A stretch of 64,000 nt of DNA from Pseudoclavibacter sp. AY1F1 (GCF_002931075.1 NZ_PSTQ01000001.1:744001-808000); one strand, 5' to 3'; positions 38,396-47,622 are shown, counted from the stretch's first letter. Program-made: numbers and translations. The notes: generated by a model not told the origin, from the sequence alone.

Positions 38396-39286
38396 TTGAC
38401 TGAAGTGGTGGCGTCGCGTGCTGGAGGGGGCGGGTTCGGAACCCGGCTCCAGCAGGCCGTGGGGAAGCGGGGTCGGCTCTGCGTCGGCATCGATCCGCAC
38501 GAGTTCCTGCTCGACGCGTGGGGGCTGCCAAACACGGCAGCCGGTGCCGGCGAGTTCGGCCTGCGGGTCGTCGAAGCCGCGGCCGGCCGCACCGGCGTCG
38601 TCAAGCCGCAGATCGCGTTCTTCGAGCGTTTCGGCGCCGCGGGCTTCACGGCGCTCGAAGCGGTGCTCGGCGCTGCTCGGGATGCAGGCCTGCTCGTGAT
38701 CGCGGACGTCAAGCGCGGCGATGTCGGAACGACCCTCGAGGCCTATGCCAAGGCCTGGCTCGAGGTGGGCTCGCCTCTTGAGGCGGACGCCATGACGGTC
38801 AACCCCTACCAGGGATTCGACTCGCTCGCGGCAGCACTCGAGCTCGCGGAGCGCCTCGACAAGGGGCTGTTTGTCCTCTCGGCCACATCGAACCCCGAGT
38901 CGACCTCGATCCAGACGGCGCGTCGCGTTCACGGCAGCCAGCTCGGCGCAACCGTCGCAGGCGGCATCGCGAAGCGCGCCGCTGCCTGGAACGCCGATCA
39001 CGCTCGAGGTGAGTTCGGCTCCGTCGGGCTCGTCCTTGGTGGCACGGTCGACTTCGACCTCCTCGGCGTGGATCTCCCGTCACTGGGCAAGGCTCCGAGG
39101 ACCCCGGTGCTCGCGCCAGGCTTCGGCCACCAGGGGGCCGAGTTCGCACGCATCAGGGACACGTTCGGGGAGGCGACAGAGTCGATCATCGTGAACGTTT
39201 CGCGGAGCGTCCTCGCGGCTGGGCCTGACCGAATAACTGCAGCCATCGACGAGCAGACCGCCGAGCTGGAGGACGTGCTCTCATGA
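38396..39286 (+). CDS. pyrF: Orotidine 5'-phosphate decarboxylase, type 2
   Basis: Final step to UMP. It has 296 residues from TTG 38396, the base after the carB stop. It belongs to the longer subfamily 2 common in actinobacteria: LCVGIDPHEFLLDAWGL near residue 28, VKPQIAFFERFGAAG near residue 68, and the active-site motif IADVKRGDVGTTLEAYA near residue 101. APGFGHQGAE near residue 240 binds phosphate. pyrE, pyrD and pyrG are not in the window. It overlaps gmk by four bases (ATGA). Confidence 0.95.
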   Translation: MTEVVASRAGGGGFGTRLQQAVGKRGRLCVGIDPHEFLLDAWGLPNTAAGAGEFGLRVVEAAAGRTGVVKPQIAFFERFGAAGFTALEAVLGAARDAGLLVIADVKRGDVGTTLEAYAKAWLEVGSPLEADAMTVNPYQGFDSLAAALELAERLDKGLFVLSATSNPESTSIQTARRVHGSQLGATVAGGIAKRAAAWNADHARGEFGSVGLVLGGTVDFDLLGVDLPSLGKAPRTPVLAPGFGHQGAEFARIRDTFGEATESIIVNVSRSVLAAGPDRITAAIDEQTAELEDVLS

Positions 39287-40182
39287 CCCAGGTACCACCC
39301 CCAGTCGACCGCGTCGCTGCGTCGCGCGCCGCCGTGCTCGCCCGTCAGGCCAGGGCCGAGGTCAAGCGGGCACTCGCGAGCGGCGCCCGCTCGCCCCTCT
39401 CGATTCTCGACGCAAGTGCTTCACCGGAGCACGCTGCCGAGCACTCGCTCCGCGTGACGCAGTTCCTGCTGAGTATCCCGCACATCGGTGCGACCAAGCA
39501 GGCTCGCATCCTCGAGGACCTCGCTATCTCGCCCTCGAAGCGCCTCGGCGGACTGGGGCGCAACCAGCGCATCCGCCTCCGCGCCTTCCTCGAGGAGCGG
39601 CTCGGCGCGCAGACGGGCGAAAGCCGCCTTGTAGTGCTCGCCGGCCCGACGGCCGTCGGCAAGGGCACTGTCGCCAACTACATCAGGGAGCACTACCCGG
39701 AGGTCGAACTCTCGGTGTCAGCCACGACCCGCGCTCCTCGCCCTGGTGAGGTGGACGGCATCAACTACCACTTCACGAACGACGACGGCTTCGACCGCCT
39801 CGTCGAGCAAGAGCAGCTGCTCGAGTTCGCGACCGTGCACAACGCCTACAGGTACGGCACGCCGCGCGCGCCCATCGACGAGGCCATCGCTTCCGGGCGG
39901 TCGGTCCTGCTCGAAATCGACATTCAGGGCGCGAGGCAGGTCAGATCACGCATGCCAGAGGCTAGACTGGTATTTTTGTTGCCTCCGAGCTGGGACGAGC
40001 TCGTGCGGCGCCTCGTCGGGCGTGGTACGGAATCGGCCGAAGAACAGGCTCGGCGCCTCGAAACCGCGAAGGTCGAACTCGCCGCCCAGGACGAGTTCGA
40101 TGCACTGGTCGTCAACGACTCCGTGCCTGAGGCTGCGGCACGCGTAGTCGAACATCTGGGACTGAACAAGGAGCACGCATGA
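39283..40182 (+). CDS. gmk: Fusion of an actinobacterial IHF-like domain with guanylate kinase
   Basis: A 299-residue protein in which residues ~10-110 resemble mycobacterial integration host factor (mIHF): an Arg/Ala-rich helix (RAEVKRALASG), LLSIPHIGATKQARILEDLAISPSKRLGGLG (core PHIGATKQARILEDL, a helix-two-turn-helix-like DNA-binding part) and LGRNQRIRLRAFLEE. Residues 115-299 are a complete guanylate kinase that phosphorylates GMP: P-loop GPTAVGKGT at 121-129, SVSATTRAPRPGEVDGINYHF (core SATTRAPRPGE), and the lid RLVGRGTESAEEQARRL. In many actinobacteria mihF and gmk are neighbouring genes; here one frame spans both with no stop. Start ATG 39283 overlaps pyrF. An internal start at GTG 39634 is possible but has a weak ribosome-binding site. 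Confidence 0.9.
   Translation: MTQVPPPVDRVAASRAAVLARQARAEVKRALASGARSPLSILDASASPEHAAEHSLRVTQFLLSIPHIGATKQARILEDLAISPSKRLGGLGRNQRIRLRAFLEERLGAQTGESRLVVLAGPTAVGKGTVANYIREHYPEVELSVSATTRAPRPGEVDGINYHFTNDDGFDRLVEQEQLLEFATVHNAYRYGTPRAPIDEAIASGRSVLLEIDIQGARQVRSRMPEARLVFLLPPSWDELVRRLVGRGTESAEEQARRLETAKVELAAQDEFDALVVNDSVPEAAARVVEHLGLNKEHA
39963..39976 (+). promoter_or_regulatory. Candidate internal promoter within gmk
   Basis: TAGACT (39963-39968) followed by a T-rich TATTTTTG run, in a stretch that uses codons rare in this window (AGA, GTA, TTT, TTG, TTG). It would start a transcript near 39975 that serves rpoZ and coaBC. No convincing -35 is visible. Confidence 0.3.
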
Positions 40183-40505
40183 TTGAGAAGCCAAAGGGCA
40201 TCATCGACCCGCCGATGGACGAGCTGCTGCAGCGAGTCGACAACAAGTACCAGCTGGTCATCTTCGCATCGCGTCGCGCGCGTCAGATCAACGACTACTA
40301 CTCCGACCTGCACGACGGAGCGATCTACCAGAACGTCGGCCCGCTGATCGACTCTTCGATCGACGACAAGCCGCTCTCGATCGCGCTGCACGAGATCAAC
40401 GAGCAGAAGATCGTCATGGTCGAGGCACGCCCGCTCGAGACTCCCGACGACGTCATCGTCTTCGACGACGAGATCAACTTCGAAGACGACGCCCCTCAGG
40501 CCTAA
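40179..40505 (+). CDS. rpoZ: DNA-directed RNA polymerase omega subunit
   Basis: Small subunit that helps fold and hold beta prime. It has 108 residues from ATG 40179, overlapping the gmk stop by four bases. Family motifs are PPMDELLQRVDNKYQLVIFASRRARQINDYY (core LQRVDNKYQLVIFASRRARQI) near residue 11 and KPLSIALHEINEQKI near residue 67. It has the acidic C-terminus typical of actinobacterial omega. The gmk-rpoZ-coaBC-metK order is conserved in the phylum. Confidence 0.95.
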   Translation: MIEKPKGIIDPPMDELLQRVDNKYQLVIFASRRARQINDYYSDLHDGAIYQNVGPLIDSSIDDKPLSIALHEINEQKIVMVEARPLETPDDVIVFDDEINFEDDAPQA

Positions 40506-40512
40506 CACGACC

Positions 40513-41793
40513 GTGAGCGAGATCGCCGGCGGGCATCCGACTGACCACGAGACCGACGCGTCCGATGGGCAGCCGATGCGCGTCGTCGTTGGTGTGACGG
40601 GCGGGATCGCCGCGTATAAGGCCGTCCAGGTCATCCGCGATCTTGTTCTGCTCGGCCATCACGTCGACGTCGTCCCCACGGAATCCGCGTTGCGCTTCGT
40701 GGGGCGGCCGACGTTCGAGGCCATCTCTCGCAACCCGGTGCGCACGGATGTCTTCGACGACGTCGCTGAGGTCAGACACGTTGCACTCGGCCAGCAGGCC
40801 GACGTCATTGCTGTTGTACCGGCAACCGCCAACTCCATGGCGAAGATCGCTGCCGGGCTCTCCGACGACCTGCTCGGCACGACCATCCTCGCCTCGACGG
40901 CTCCGCTCATCCTCGCGCCAGCAATGCACACCGAGATGTGGCTCAACCAGGCGACGCAGGCCAACGCGGCCCGGCTCGATGCACGCGGCGTGGTCTTGGT
41001 CGGCCCAGCCGAGGGACAGCTCACGGGCAACGATTCCGGCCCTGGCCGCCTCGCCGATCCAGCCGAGATCGTCGCGACCATTCTGAGCGCAGGACGAGGC
41101 GAGCGCCGGCGACGCCGGGACGCAGACCTCGCCAGCGATCTCAGGGGTCGGCGTGTGCTGATCACCGCCGGCGGCACACGCGAGCCGCTCGACCCCGTTC
41201 GCTTCATCGGGAACCGCTCCAGCGGACGACAGGGGTTCGCGCTCGCCGAGCGTGCGCTCGCTCGAGGCGCGGAGGTCACACTCGTCGCCGCCAACGCCGA
41301 GGTGCGTCCGCCGGACGGCGTCAAGCTCGTCACCGTCTCGAGCGCACAGCAGCTGGCGCAGGCCTGCGCCGAGATTGCCCCGCGTCACGACGTCGTCATC
41401 ATGGCCGCCGCAGTGGCCGATTATCGCCCGGTGACCGTGGCCGAGGGCAAGATCAAGAAGGAGCAGGCTGGTGAGGAGCTCACGCTCACCTTCACGCGCA
41501 ATCCCGACATCCTGCAGGACCTCTCCTCCTCCAGGGGCGCCGATCAGGTCATCATCGGCTTTGCCGCCGAGACGGAACCGGATGACGCCAAGCTGCTCGA
41601 GCTCGGCCGTGCGAAGATCGCGCGGAAGGGCTGCGACTACCTCGTCGTGAACCGAGTCGGCTGGAGCCTGGGCTTCCAGTCGGACGACAACTCGATCTTC
41701 GTCCTCGCGGCGTCCGGCGACGTTGTCTCGCGTCACACAGGCGACAAGTTGTCGGTGGCCGATGTCATCCTGGATCTACTCGCAATCGTCTAG
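40513..41793 (+). CDS. coaBC: Bifunctional phosphopantothenoylcysteine decarboxylase / phosphopantothenate-cysteine ligase
   Basis: Two consecutive steps of coenzyme A synthesis. It has 426 residues. The N-terminal flavoprotein CoaC domain (residues ~22-200) shows VVGVTGGIAAYKA, VPATANSMAKIAAGLSDDLL (core), and LAPAMHTEMW. The CoaB ligase domain begins near residue 215 with VLITAGGTREPLDPVRFIGNRSSGRQG (core AGGTREPLDPVRFIGNRSSG) and contains AAAVADYRP. GTG 40513 is the best start by position after rpoZ; ATG 40576 is an alternative that begins right at the CoaC domain. Confidence 0.95.
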   Translation: MSEIAGGHPTDHETDASDGQPMRVVVGVTGGIAAYKAVQVIRDLVLLGHHVDVVPTESALRFVGRPTFEAISRNPVRTDVFDDVAEVRHVALGQQADVIAVVPATANSMAKIAAGLSDDLLGTTILASTAPLILAPAMHTEMWLNQATQANAARLDARGVVLVGPAEGQLTGNDSGPGRLADPAEIVATILSAGRGERRRRRDADLASDLRGRRVLITAGGTREPLDPVRFIGNRSSGRQGFALAERALARGAEVTLVAANAEVRPPDGVKLVTVSSAQQLAQACAEIAPRHDVVIMAAAVADYRPVTVAEGKIKKEQAGEELTLTFTRNPDILQDLSSSRGADQVIIGFAAETEPDDAKLLELGRAKIARKGCDYLVVNRVGWSLGFQSDDNSIFVLAASGDVVSRHTGDKLSVADVILDLLAIV

Positions 41794-41847
41794 TCGCACC
41801 GGCGCCGCCAAACCGGCCAGCCGTCAATTCACCGCAAGGGGTCCCGC

Positions 41848-43041
41848 TTGTCTTCTCTTCGCCTGTTCACTTCGGAGTCGGTCACCGAGGGTCACCCCGA
41901 CAAGATCTGCGACCAGATCTCCGACCGCATCCTCGATGACCTGCTGACGCAGGACCCGGCGGCGCGCGTTGCCGTTGAAACTCTCGTGACAACCGGCCAG
42001 GTGCACGTCGCCGGCGAGGTCACCACCAACGCCTACTCCGACATCGCGGGCATCGTGCGCCGCACGATCAGCGAGATCGGCTACACCTCGAGCGACGTCG
42101 GCTTCGACGGCTCCTCCTGCGGCGTGTCGATCTCCGTCGGTGAGCAGTCTCCGGAGATCGGCGAGGGCGTCACGACCTCCCTCGAGCACCGGTCCGAGAG
42201 CTCGGAGGACGCGATCGCCAAGCAGGGCGCGGGAGACCAGGGCATCATGTTCGGCTATGCGACCCGCGAGACCGAGGCGCTCATGCCGCTGCCGATCCAC
42301 CTGGCGCACCAGCTCGCCCAGCAGCTCGCTGCCGTCCGCAAGTCGGGCGAGGTCGACTACCTGCGTCCCGACGGCAAGACCCAGGTCACGGTCGGCTACG
42401 AGGGCAGCGTCCCCACGTCCATCGAGACCGTGGTGATCTCGACGCAGCATGACCCCGGCCTCACGCAGGAGCAGATCCGCAAGGACGTCGTCGATCACGT
42501 CGTGCGCCCGGTCCTCGAGCGCAACGGCTTCGCCGACGCCGATCCCACGTTCCTCGTCAACCCCTCCGGCAGCTTCATCGATGGGGGTCCCCGCGCCGAC
42601 GCCGGCCTGACCGGTCGGAAGATCATCGTCGACACTTACGGCGGCATGGCACGACACGGTGGGGGAGCGTTCAGCGGCAAGGACCCGTCAAAGGTCGACC
42701 GCTCGGCCGCCTACGCGATGCGCTGGGTCGCGAAGAACGCGGTCGCGGCCGGGCTCGCTGACCGCCTCGAGGTGCAGATCGCCTACGCGATCGGCAAGGC
42801 CGAGCCCGTCGGCCTCTACGTCGAGACGTTTGGCACGGGCCACATCGAGGACGACAAGATCAGCGCGGCGATCCGCTCGACTTTCGACCTCCGCCCCGGC
42901 GCCCTCGTGGAGGACCTCGACCTCCGCCGCCCCATCTACGCCCAGACGTCGACGTACGGCCACTTCGGGCGCGAACTGCCCGACTTCACCTGGGAGCGCA
43001 CCGACCGGGCTGAGGAGCTCCGCCGCGCGGCAGGCCTCTGA
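41848..43041 (+). CDS. metK: S-adenosylmethionine synthetase
   Basis: Makes AdoMet from methionine and ATP. It has 397 residues from TTG 41848, with GCAAGGGG upstream. Signatures are [20 protein letters not shown] at the N-terminus (core [14 protein letters not shown]), [13 protein letters not shown] near residue 128, [11 protein letters not shown] near residue 173, and the P-loop-like [19 protein letters not shown] (core [15 protein letters not shown]) near residue 271. The 54-base upstream gap is too small for a SAM riboswitch and shows none. Confidence 0.97.
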   Translation: MSSLRLFTSESVTEGHPDKICDQISDRILDDLLTQDPAARVAVETLVTTGQVHVAGEVTTNAYSDIAGIVRRTISEIGYTSSDVGFDGSSCGVSISVGEQSPEIGEGVTTSLEHRSESSEDAIAKQGAGDQGIMFGYATRETEALMPLPIHLAHQLAQQLAAVRKSGEVDYLRPDGKTQVTVGYEGSVPTSIETVVISTQHDPGLTQEQIRKDVVDHVVRPVLERNGFADADPTFLVNPSGSFIDGGPRADAGLTGRKIIVDTYGGMARHGGGAFSGKDPSKVDRSAAYAMRWVAKNAVAAGLADRLEVQIAYAIGKAEPVGLYVETFGTGHIEDDKISAAIRSTFDLRPGALVEDLDLRRPIYAQTSTYGHFGRELPDFTWERTDRAEELRRAAGL

Positions 43042-43055
43042 TCGGCCAGCCAGCA

Positions 43056-45134
43056 GTGAACGACCCCCTGCCGCGGGTAGCGCGCGTCGTCGTCGCTTCC
43101 CCGCTCCCGCAGCTCGACAGAGAACTCGAATACGAGATCCCGGTCGAGCTGCGCGAGCGCATCGGCGTCGGCATGCGGGTTACCGTGCCGCTGCGCACGT
43201 CCAACCGCCAGCTGCAGGGGTTTGTCGTGGCCGTCGAGCACGCCGCCGAGTACGCCGGCAAGCTCGCCGTCATCACCGAGCTCGTCTCGACTGCCAGGGT
43301 GCTCACCCCTGAGATCGCCGGCCTCGCACGCGCCGTTGCCGACAGACAGGCCGGCTGCGCCGCTGACGTGCTGCGCCTCGCCATCCCGGCCAGGTCCGTC
43401 CGAGTCGAGCAGCGCTGGCTTGAGGCTCGAGCCGAGGCCGCCGCAGCGGCCGCTGTCGCAGTCGCTACCGAGGTTGACGAAGAGGTCGATGCCGAAGTCG
43501 ATACCGAGCAGACGCGCCTAGCACCGCCGGCGGCGACGGGCACTGGCGAACTCGAGGACCCGGAGGCTGCACTCGTCCCTATGTACGGAGCCGAAGCGGC
43601 CGCTCTGCTCGCCCGGGGAAGAGCCGCCCGGTTGGCACTCGATGCTCCCGTCGGAGTCGACTCAGGCGTGCCACGTTCGCTTCTGGCTCTCTCGGCGGCG
43701 GCGGCGGCACGGGTTCGGGCGGGCGAGTCCGTCATCCTCGCCGTCCCGGACTACCGCGACGTCGAACTCGCGCTGCGCTCGCTCGGCCGCTTCCTCGACC
43801 CGTCGCGCATCCGCAGACTCGACACCCGCGCGAAGCCCGCGGATCGCTACAGCGCCTTCCTCGCCTGCCTTGACGAGACACCGGGCGTCGTCGTCGGCAC
43901 GAGGAGCGTCATCTACGCCCCGGCGTCCAACCTCGGCGCCGTACTCGTGTGGGACGACGCAGACGAGAGCTTCACCGAGCAACTCGCGCCGTACGCGAGC
44001 ACACGAGACGTCGCGCTCCTCCGCGCCGAGCGGGAGTCGCTCACGCTCGTCTTCGCGGCCCAGACCCCGAGCCTCGAGGTCGCACGCCTGGTCGGGATGC
44101 GCTGGCTCACCCCCGTTCCGCTGGCGCGCCCCGACTCGCCCAAGATCATCTCCGGCAGCCAGGCGCTCGCCGAGGAGACGCCAGCGTCCCACGCCCGCAT
44201 CCCGGCCCTGGCCTGGCAGGAGGCCAGACGCGCCCTCGAGCATGGGCCCGTCCTGCTCCAGGTCGTTCGCGCCGGATACATCCCGAGCCTCAGCTGCGCC
44301 AAGTGCCGGCATCCCGCCCGCTGCACCGTCTGCGGCGGGGCGCTCGAGTTCGCACGCCCGTCCGCACCACCATCCTGCCGGGTCTGTGATTCGCTGCACC
44401 CCGAATGGCAGTGCCCTGAATGCGGCGACAAACGACTCCGCAACACTTCGCTCGGCGCCGAGCGCACTGCGGAGGAACTTGGTCGCGCCTTCCCCGGCGC
44501 GCGAGTGATCGTCGCCGATGGCGCCTCTGAGACGGTCTCTATCGACGACCGCCCCTGCCTCGTCGTGGCGACACGGGGCGCGGAGCCGGTCCCGCTGTCC
44601 GGCTACGCCGGCATCGTGCTGCTCGACACGGAGCGCTCGCTGGCCCAGGAACGCCTCGACGCAGGGATCGACGCGCTCCGCGGCTGGTCCAACGCAGCCG
44701 CGCTGGCCGGGCCGAGCGCGAAAGTCGTCATCGTCGGGGGAGAGACCCCGGCATCCCACGCCCTGCGCACCTGGCAGCAGCCCGAGTTCGCGACGCGGGA
44801 GCTCTCGGAGCGCAGGGAGCTGCACTTCCCGCCCGCCGTCCGCGTGGCGACAATCACCGGCACGGACGAGGAAGTCCGCGGCGCCCTCGCGACGGTGCAG
44901 GCCACGCCGGAGCTGCAGCAGGGAGCCGCGCTGCAGATCCTCGGCCCAACACCTCAGGACATCGGGAGCAGGGCAGTGCTCAAGTTCGGCTTTGCACTCG
45001 GCGCACCGCTCGCTAGGGCCCTGAAGAGCGAGCTCGTTCGCGCTGCGACGAGCAGGCGCCCGCGAGTCGCGGGTCGTGGCGGCGGCCACGCTTCGACCCT
45101 GCGCGTACGATTTGACCCGCCGGGAATCTTCTGA
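43056..45134 (+). CDS. priA: Primosomal protein PriA, helicase motifs degenerate
   Basis: Replication-restart protein of 692 residues from GTG 43056. The N-terminal DNA-binding domain (ARVVVASPLPQLDRELEYEIP; core LPQLDRELEYEIP) and GTRSVIYAPASNLG are recognisable. The Walker A of active PriA (GVTGSGKT) is replaced by GVDSGVPRS near residue 205, and the DEEH box by VWDDADES near residue 297. The double zinc-binding region is intact, with cysteines from C414 to about residue 455 (CAKC, CTVC, CRVC, CPEC). Loss of ATPase motifs is known in actinobacterial PriA, so it probably acts as a structural loader rather than a helicase. An acidic Ala-rich insertion lies near residues 128-165. Confidence 0.9.
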   Translation: MNDPLPRVARVVVASPLPQLDRELEYEIPVELRERIGVGMRVTVPLRTSNRQLQGFVVAVEHAAEYAGKLAVITELVSTARVLTPEIAGLARAVADRQAGCAADVLRLAIPARSVRVEQRWLEARAEAAAAAAVAVATEVDEEVDAEVDTEQTRLAPPAATGTGELEDPEAALVPMYGAEAAALLARGRAARLALDAPVGVDSGVPRSLLALSAAAAARVRAGESVILAVPDYRDVELALRSLGRFLDPSRIRRLDTRAKPADRYSAFLACLDETPGVVVGTRSVIYAPASNLGAVLVWDDADESFTEQLAPYASTRDVALLRAERESLTLVFAAQTPSLEVARLVGMRWLTPVPLARPDSPKIISGSQALAEETPASHARIPALAWQEARRALEHGPVLLQVVRAGYIPSLSCAKCRHPARCTVCGGALEFARPSAPPSCRVCDSLHPEWQCPECGDKRLRNTSLGAERTAEELGRAFPGARVIVADGASETVSIDDRPCLVVATRGAEPVPLSGYAGIVLLDTERSLAQERLDAGIDALRGWSNAAALAGPSAKVVIVGGETPASHALRTWQQPEFATRELSERRELHFPPAVRVATITGTDEEVRGALATVQATPELQQGAALQILGPTPQDIGSRAVLKFGFALGAPLARALKSELVRAATSRRPRVAGRGGGHASTLRVRFDPPGIF

Positions 45135-45181
45135 CCCGCGCCCCAGCACCACATTCGCAACAACCTCGAGAGGCACCAGCT

Positions 45182-46111
45182 ATGCGGCTCGTCTTCGCCG
45201 GCACTCCCATCACCGCTGTCCCCAGCCTCGACGCACTGGTCGACGACGGCCACGAGATCGTGGCTGTGCTGACCCGCGATGATGCCAAGGTGGGACGCTC
45301 TCGGGTCCTCACCCCCTCCCCGGTCGCTGCCCGCGGCGAGGAACTCGGGCTTCGCGTGATCAAGAGCAACCGCATGTCGGAAGAGGTGACGAACGAGCTC
45401 TCGAACCTCGACGCCGAGCTCGGCGTGATCGTGGCCTACGGCGCCCTCATCGACGAGGCGACGCTCGCGGCACCGACCCGCGGATGGGTCAACCTGCACT
45501 TCTCGCTCCTTCCCGAGCTCCGCGGCGCCGCCCCAGCGCAGCGCGCCGTCATGCGCGGCGACTCCGAGACGGGCATGACGATCTTCCAGCTCACCGCCGG
45601 GCTCGACGAGGGCCCCATCTTCGCCGCGCGCACATCCCCGGTCGGTGCGGACGAGACGTCTGGCGATCTCCTCGAACGTCTCGCGGTGGAGGGCGCCGAG
45701 TTCCTCACGGCGACGGTCGAGGCGATCGGCGCGGACACGCTGAACGCCGTGCCCCAGGCGGGAACGGCGACGTTCGCCCCCAAACTGGGCAAGCACGATT
45801 CAGCTGTCACCTGGTCGGCGCCCTCCGAGGTCGTCGACGCCCACATCCGGGGAGTCACACCGGAACCCGGGGCGGTGTCGCTCGTCGATGGACAGCCCCT
45901 GCGGATTCTCAGCATCTCGCGCCCGTCGGAAGACGCCGAGGTGCCGACGCTCGCCCCTGGACATCTCGGAGCAGTCGGCAAGCGGGTTTTCGTCGGCACG
46001 GGCACCAGCCCACTCGAGCTCCTCTCGGTGCAACCTGCCGGCAAGAAGCCGATGCCCGCGAGAGACTGGCTCCGCGGCCGACGCGACGCCGAGACGCTGG
46101 TGCTGGCATGA
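45182..46111 (+). CDS. fmt: Methionyl-tRNA formyltransferase
   Basis: Formylates initiator Met-tRNA using 10-formyl-THF. It has 309 residues from ATG 45182. The catalytic domain shows LVFAGTPITAVPSLDAL at the N-terminus, GVIVAYGALI near residue 82, NLHFSLLPELRGAAPAQRAV (core HFSLLPELRGAAP) with catalytic Asn and His near residue 103, and the GMTIFQLTAGLDEGPI segment near residue 132 with the catalytic Asp. A C-terminal OB-like domain follows from about residue 210. It overlaps rsmB by four bases (ATGA). Confidence 0.96.
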   Translation: MRLVFAGTPITAVPSLDALVDDGHEIVAVLTRDDAKVGRSRVLTPSPVAARGEELGLRVIKSNRMSEEVTNELSNLDAELGVIVAYGALIDEATLAAPTRGWVNLHFSLLPELRGAAPAQRAVMRGDSETGMTIFQLTAGLDEGPIFAARTSPVGADETSGDLLERLAVEGAEFLTATVEAIGADTLNAVPQAGTATFAPKLGKHDSAVTWSAPSEVVDAHIRGVTPEPGAVSLVDGQPLRILSISRPSEDAEVPTLAPGHLGAVGKRVFVGTGTSPLELLSVQPAGKKPMPARDWLRGRRDAETLVLA

Positions 46112-47592
46112 GTCCCGCAGGCGCAGGCGGGCGCCGCGGCAACCGACCGTTCGACGGCAAGCGACGACCGGACCAGCCCCCGGCCGGCCGCGGGGTGACC
46201 CGCTCCCGGCAGGTTGCCTTCGAAGTACTGAGGGCGGTCGACGAGGACGACGCCTACGCCAACTTGCTGCTCCCTCACCGCATCTCCGCTGCGAGGCTCT
46301 CGCCGTCCGACGCCGGTCTCGCGACCGAGCTGACCTACGGCACGCTGCGTCGGCGCGGCACGTACGACGCCATCATCTCGAAGGCCTCGGGGCGGGACGT
46401 CCTCGACATCGATCCGCCCCTCCTCGATGTGCTTCGTCTTGGAGCTCACCAGCTGCTCAGCATGCGCACGCCAAGCCACGCTGCGGTCAACGAGTCGGTC
46501 GAGCAGGCTGCTCGCATCGCATCCCGCGGCGCCTCAGGCTTCGTGAACGCCATCCTCCGGAAGATCTCGCGCACGGAACTCGACGACTGGCTCGACGAAG
46601 TCACGTCAGGCTTGACCGCCGAGCGGGCTCTCGCCGTGCGCCACTCGCATCCGGATTGGATCGTGCGCGCCCTCCGCGACGCCCTTTTCGCAGAGGACCG
46701 CGCCGACGAACTGGCAGCAACCCTCGCAGCCAACAACGATTCCCCGGCCGTCAGCATCGTCTCGTTGCCTGGCTTCGACACACCGGACCAGCTCGTCGAG
46801 GCCAACCCCGAACTGCTCGGTCCCGGCCATGTCTCGCCGCGGGGTCTCACCCTCGCCTCTGGCGACCCCTCGTGGGTGCCGCAGGTGAAGGCGGGACGCG
46901 CCAGGGTGCAGGACGAAGGATCGCAGCTCGTGACGCTCGCGCTGCTCGAGGCAACTCCGGTGCTGCCGGGTGAACGCTGGCTCGATATGTGCGCCGGCCC
47001 AGGCGGCAAGGCGGCACTCCTCGCCGCCAGCGCCACAGAACTCGAGGCGAGGCTCACCGCCAACGAGCTCGTCCCAGCGCGCGCTGGCCTCGTGCGCACG
47101 GCCCTCGCGCCGCTCGCTGCTCCCGTCACCGTGACGAACGAGGACGGCCGCTCGTTCGCCGAATCTCACCCAGGCGAGTTCGATCGTGTGCTGCTCGACG
47201 CACCCTGCACGGGGCTCGGCGCGCTGCGTCGCCGGCCGGAGGCTCGCTGGCGCAAGCAGAGTAGCGATGTGGGCGAGCTCGTCGCGCTGCAGGAGGAGCT
47301 GCTCGAGGCCGCGCTCGCCACGGTGAAGCCAGGCGGAATCGTGGCGTACGTCACCTGCTCCCCGCACCAAGCCGAGACGGTTGCGGTCGTGCGCCGAGCG
47401 GTTCGACTCTCCGGGGCCGAGGTACTCGACGCCGCGGCGATCGCCACCCGTGCCTCCAGCGCGAGCGACCTCGAGCTCGGCAGCCGGCCACTTGGCGACG
47501 GCACGCTCGTTCAGCTATGGCCGCACCGAAACGGGACGGATGCGATGTTCCTGGCGCTGCTCCGACGCGCGCCAGCGGAGAATCCCGCCTAG
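46108..47592 (+). CDS. rsmB: 16S rRNA (cytosine-C5) methyltransferase RsmB/Sun family
   Basis: Methylates a 16S rRNA cytosine with AdoMet. It has 494 residues from ATG 46108. The N-terminal half contains a NusB-like RNA-binding domain (residues ~30-165, RSRQVAFEVLRAVDEDDAY, FVNAILRKI). The C-terminal Rossmann methyltransferase has WLDMCAGPGGKAALLA near residue 291 (AdoMet loop), the DAPCTGLGALRRRPEARWR motif near residue 364 (core DAPCTGLGALRRRPE), and VTCSPHQAET with the nucleophilic Cys near residue 416. The basic N-terminal tail of about 30 residues is common in actinobacteria. Confidence 0.94.
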   Translation: MSPAGAGGRRGNRPFDGKRRPDQPPAGRGVTRSRQVAFEVLRAVDEDDAYANLLLPHRISAARLSPSDAGLATELTYGTLRRRGTYDAIISKASGRDVLDIDPPLLDVLRLGAHQLLSMRTPSHAAVNESVEQAARIASRGASGFVNAILRKISRTELDDWLDEVTSGLTAERALAVRHSHPDWIVRALRDALFAEDRADELAATLAANNDSPAVSIVSLPGFDTPDQLVEANPELLGPGHVSPRGLTLASGDPSWVPQVKAGRARVQDEGSQLVTLALLEATPVLPGERWLDMCAGPGGKAALLAASATELEARLTANELVPARAGLVRTALAPLAAPVTVTNEDGRSFAESHPGEFDRVLLDAPCTGLGALRRRPEARWRKQSSDVGELVALQEELLEAALATVKPGGIVAYVTCSPHQAETVAVVRRAVRLSGAEVLDAAAIATRASSASDLELGSRPLGDGTLVQLWPHRNGTDAMFLALLRRAPAENPA

Positions 47593-47610
47593 CGGCGGCG
47601 ACCGACCCCG

Positions 47611-47616
47611 TAGGAT
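47611..47616 (+). promoter_or_regulatory. -10 element of a probable leaderless rpe promoter
   Basis: TAGGAT, six bases (CGCCCC) and the GTG start of rpe at 47623. No ribosome-binding site lies between the rsmB stop and the start. Confidence 0.55.
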
Positions 47617-47622
47617 CGCCCC

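Noticed and set aside
41794-41847. Possible SAM riboswitch before metK
   Set aside because: The gap is only 54 bases and I see none of the conserved helices of known SAM riboswitch classes.
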